DNA of 7,172 nt from JALXCG01 sp026991065 [NCBI: Gemmatimonadota bacterium] (GTDB taxonomy: Bacteria; GCA-2686955), in contig JALXCG010000226.1 of the NCBI GenBank assembly GCA_026991065.1, forward strand, positions 1 to 7,172. Reading direction: 5' to 3'. Positions within the stretch are counted from its first letter, which is position 1. The number at the start of each line of letters is the position of its first letter. A program made the translations under genes and the position numbers. Positions 5,185 to 7,172 of this stretch are shown piece by piece. The notes beneath the pieces were generated by a model. The model saw only the letters and a program-made list of their open reading frames with translations. It was not told the DNA's origin and did no database searches.

Positions 5185-7172
5185 GATTCGCCGGCGCTGG
5201 CGCGCTTCGCACCCTCGGTGCGGGAGTGGTTCAGCCAAACCTGGGGTGCGCCGACTCCGATTCAGGAGCGTGTCTGGCCGCGGATCAGCGGCGGTGAGCA
5301 TCTCTTGATCACCGCGCCCACCGGCAGCGGAAAAACGCTGGCGGCGTTCCTGTGGGCCCTGGATCGGCTGCTCACCGGAGCCTGGGCGCCCGGAACCGTG
5401 CGGGTGCTTTATGTCTCACCACTGAAGGCGCTGAACAGCGACATCGGGCGCAACCTTCTGCAGCCTCTGGAAGGGGTGCGGCGGCTGCAGCCTGCGGCAC
5501 CCGCGATCGGCGTTGGGGTGCGCAGCGGGGACACCAGCGCGGCGGAGCGGCGGCGAATGCTGCGGCAACCGCCGGAGATTCTGATCACCACGCCGGAGAG
5601 CCTGAATCTGCTTCTGAGTTCGGCCGGCGGGCGGGGGATGCTGAGCGGGATCGAGTGCGTCATTCTGGATGAGATCCATGCCGTGGTGGGCTCCAAGCGG
5701 GGGACCCACCTGATCACCGCGGTGGAGCGGCTGACGCGCCTCAGCGGGGAGTTTCAGCGCATTGCGCTGTCGGCGACGGTGCGGCCGCTGGCAGCGGTGG
5801 CGGCCTTCGTCGGCGGGCGGCGGCTGCTGGCGCCGGGGGAGTTCATGCCGCGCCCGGTGCGCGTGGTGCGGGCGGAGGAGAAGCGGCGCTACGACCTGCG
5901 CGTCGAGGCGTTCGCGCGCGAATCGGGTGGCGACGGGCAGCAACCAGCGGCTGCCGACAACACCTGGCGACGACTGGCGGCGGCCTGTCGCGAGCGGATC
6001 GCGGCCAACCGCTCGACGCTGCTCTTTGTGCCCAGCCGGGCGCTCTGCGAAAAACTCACCCGCTTGCTCAACGAGGGGGCGGAGGAACCGCTCGCCTATG
6101 CCCACCACGGTGCCCTGTCGCGTGAACTGCGGGTGGTGGTGGAGCAGAAGCTGAAGGCCGGCGAGTTGGCGGCGATCGTGGCTACCAACTCGCTCGAACT
6201 GGGCATCGACATCGGTGCCTTGGACGAGGTGATCCTGGTGCAGTCGCCGGAGTCGACCGCGGCGGCGATCCAGCGCGTGGGCCGGGCGGGGCACCGGGTC
6301 GGGAGCGTGAGCCGGGCGCGGCTCTATCCCACGCACGCGCACGATGCACTGGCCGCCGCCGCCCTGCTGCCGGCGATCGAGGCGCAGGAGATCGCGCCGG
6401 TGGTGATTCCGCGGGCGCCGCTCGATCTGCTGGCGCAGATTCTGGTGTCGATGGTTGGGGTTGAGGATTGGCCGCTCGACGACCTCTACGACCAGGTGCG
6501 CACGGCGGCACCCTATGCCGATTTGAGCCGCGCCGATTTCGACCGCGTGTTGCGGATGCTGAGCGGGCGTTTTGCCTACACGCGGATTCCGGAGTTGGCG
6601 CCGCGGCTGGCGATCGACGGCGTGGAGCGCGTGGCCCGGGCGCGGCGCGGCGCGCTCCTGGCGCTCTACCGCGGCGGCGGCACCATCCCCAATCGCGGCT
6701 ACTATCGGCTGCGCCGCGCGGACACCCAGGCGCTGCTGGGGGAACTGGACGAAGAGTATGTGTGGGAGGCCAAGGTGGGGCAGGCGCTCAACCTCGGCAC
6801 CCAGAGCTGGCGCGTCGCGGAGATTACCCCGAGCGAGGTGCGCGTGGTGCCGGGCCGCGCCCGGGCGCAGGACACGCCGTTTTGGAAGGGGGAAGCGCGC
6901 AACCGCGATTTCCATTTTTCGGAGCGGATCGGTGCCTGGCTGGAGGCGGCCGAAGAGCGTGCCGGATCGGCCGCGGAATTGACCGCCCATGTGGCGGAAT
7001 CGGCGCCGCTGGCGCCCGCCTGGGCGACCGAATTGACGCAGTATCTGCTGCGTCAACGCAGCCACACCGGGCGGCCCCTGCCGCATCGCCACCACCTGCT
7101 CCTGGAGCGGATCGAGGCCGCGCCGGGGGCGTTTGCGGGAGGGCACCAGTGGGTGCTGCACACCTTCTGGGG
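5182..7172 (+). CDS. lhr: Lhr-family superfamily-2 ATP-dependent helicase, 3' end outside window
   Basis: The open frame runs 663 codons from the ATG at 5182 to the right edge with no stop. Helicase motifs appear in order: Q motif TPIQ (25-28), Walker A APTGSGKT (45-52), SPLKALNSD (79-87), SGDT (115-118), TTPESL (136-141), DEIH box (163-166), SAT (197-199), LLFVPSRALCEKL (280-292), ATNSLELGIDIG (334-345) and QRVGRAGH (364-371). After the two RecA domains come the Lhr-specific winged-helix and beta-barrel signatures PLDLLAQ (413-419), GGGTIPNRG (498-506), ELDEEYVWE (521-529) and PFWKGE (566-571). These mark it as Lhr rather than RecQ or a DEAD-box RNA helicase. Lhr proteins are 3'-to-5' translocases that unwind RNA:DNA hybrids or DNA and are linked to DNA repair. 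Whether this is an approximately 850-residue core form or a longer form like the approximately 1500-residue E. coli protein depends on sequence beyond the window. Confidence 0.95.
   Translation, partial: MDSPALARFAPSVREWFSQTWGAPTPIQERVWPRISGGEHLLITAPTGSGKTLAAFLWALDRLLTGAWAPGTVRVLYVSPLKALNSDIGRNLLQPLEGVRRLQPAAPAIGVGVRSGDTSAAERRRMLRQPPEILITTPESLNLLLSSAGGRGMLSGIECVILDEIHAVVGSKRGTHLITAVERLTRLSGEFQRIALSATVRPLAAVAAFVGGRRLLAPGEFMPRPVRVVRAEEKRRYDLRVEAFARESGGDGQQPAAADNTWRRLAAACRERIAANRSTLLFVPSRALCEKLTRLLNEGAEEPLAYAHHGALSRELRVVVEQKLKAGELAAIVATNSLELGIDIGALDEVILVQSPESTAAAIQRVGRAGHRVGSVSRARLYPTHAHDALAAAALLPAIEAQEIAPVVIPRAPLDLLAQILVSMVGVEDWPLDDLYDQVRTAAPYADLSRADFDRVLRMLSGRFAYTRIPELAPRLAIDGVERVARARRGALLALYRGGGTIPNRGYYRLRRADTQALLGELDEEYVWEAKVGQALNLGTQSWRVAEITPSEVRVVPGRARAQDTPFWKGEARNRDFHFSERIGAWLEAAEERAGSAAELTAHVAESAPLAPAWATELTQYLLRQRSHTGRPLPHRHHLLLERIEAAPGAFAGGHQWVLHTFW

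Noticed and set aside
5416-7161. 581-codon open frame on the minus strand
   Set aside because: It is antisense to the Lhr helicase gene, with Arg/Gln/Pro/His-rich low-complexity content; all helicase motifs are on the plus strand.
1-7172. CRISPR array, transposon ends or defence-system genes
   Set aside because: I found no regularly spaced repeats, transposase motifs, terminal inverted repeats or target-site duplications. The only helicase is a standard Lhr, and the broken ATPase has no partner genes in view.

Overview
The window is uniformly G+C-rich, with G or C at most third codon positions. It carries ordinary bacterial protein-coding genes: ATG/GTG starts with Shine-Dalgarno sites and two exported proteins with N-terminal hydrophobic segments. 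This points to a high-GC Gram-negative bacterium. The AAA ATPase family at the left edge is, from memory, common in purple sulfur gammaproteobacteria, Desulfobacterota and similar lineages, but the sequence alone does not fix the phylum.

Layout. (1) 1-747, minus strand: a broken AAA-type ATPase gene. Its N-terminus with the P-loop and its C-terminal half are both clear, but the segment that should carry Walker B is missing and the frame shifts at the junction. (2) 748-990: no gene; a -10-like box lies exactly one leaderless spacing upstream of the ATPase start. (3) 991-2511, minus strand: a secreted endonuclease/exonuclease/phosphatase (EEP)-fold protein with an N-terminal CBM9-like beta-sandwich. 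(4) 2512-2861: a 350-bp divergent intergenic region with only a weak promoter candidate. (5) 2862-5075, plus strand: an exported sulfatase/alkaline-phosphatase-superfamily hydrolase with Thr at the nucleophile position and a C-terminal concanavalin-A-like sandwich. (6) 5076-5181: a short spacer with small hairpins and a 13-bp direct repeat. (7) 5182 to the right edge, plus strand: the first 663 codons of an Lhr-family superfamily-2 helicase.

How they fit together. The two central genes are divergently transcribed. Both encode exported hydrolases whose folds typically cleave phosphate or sulfate esters, and each is fused to a carbohydrate-binding-type sandwich. A joint role in degrading an extracellular polymer or scavenging esters is plausible, but this is inference. 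The Lhr helicase (nucleic-acid repair or processing) and the ATPase remnant look functionally unrelated to them. I found no CRISPR array, tRNA, rRNA, insertion sequence or obvious defence system. The clearest anomalies are the internal deletion in the ATPase gene, the Thr-type active site of the sulfatase-like protein, and a possibly frame-disturbed linker within that protein.
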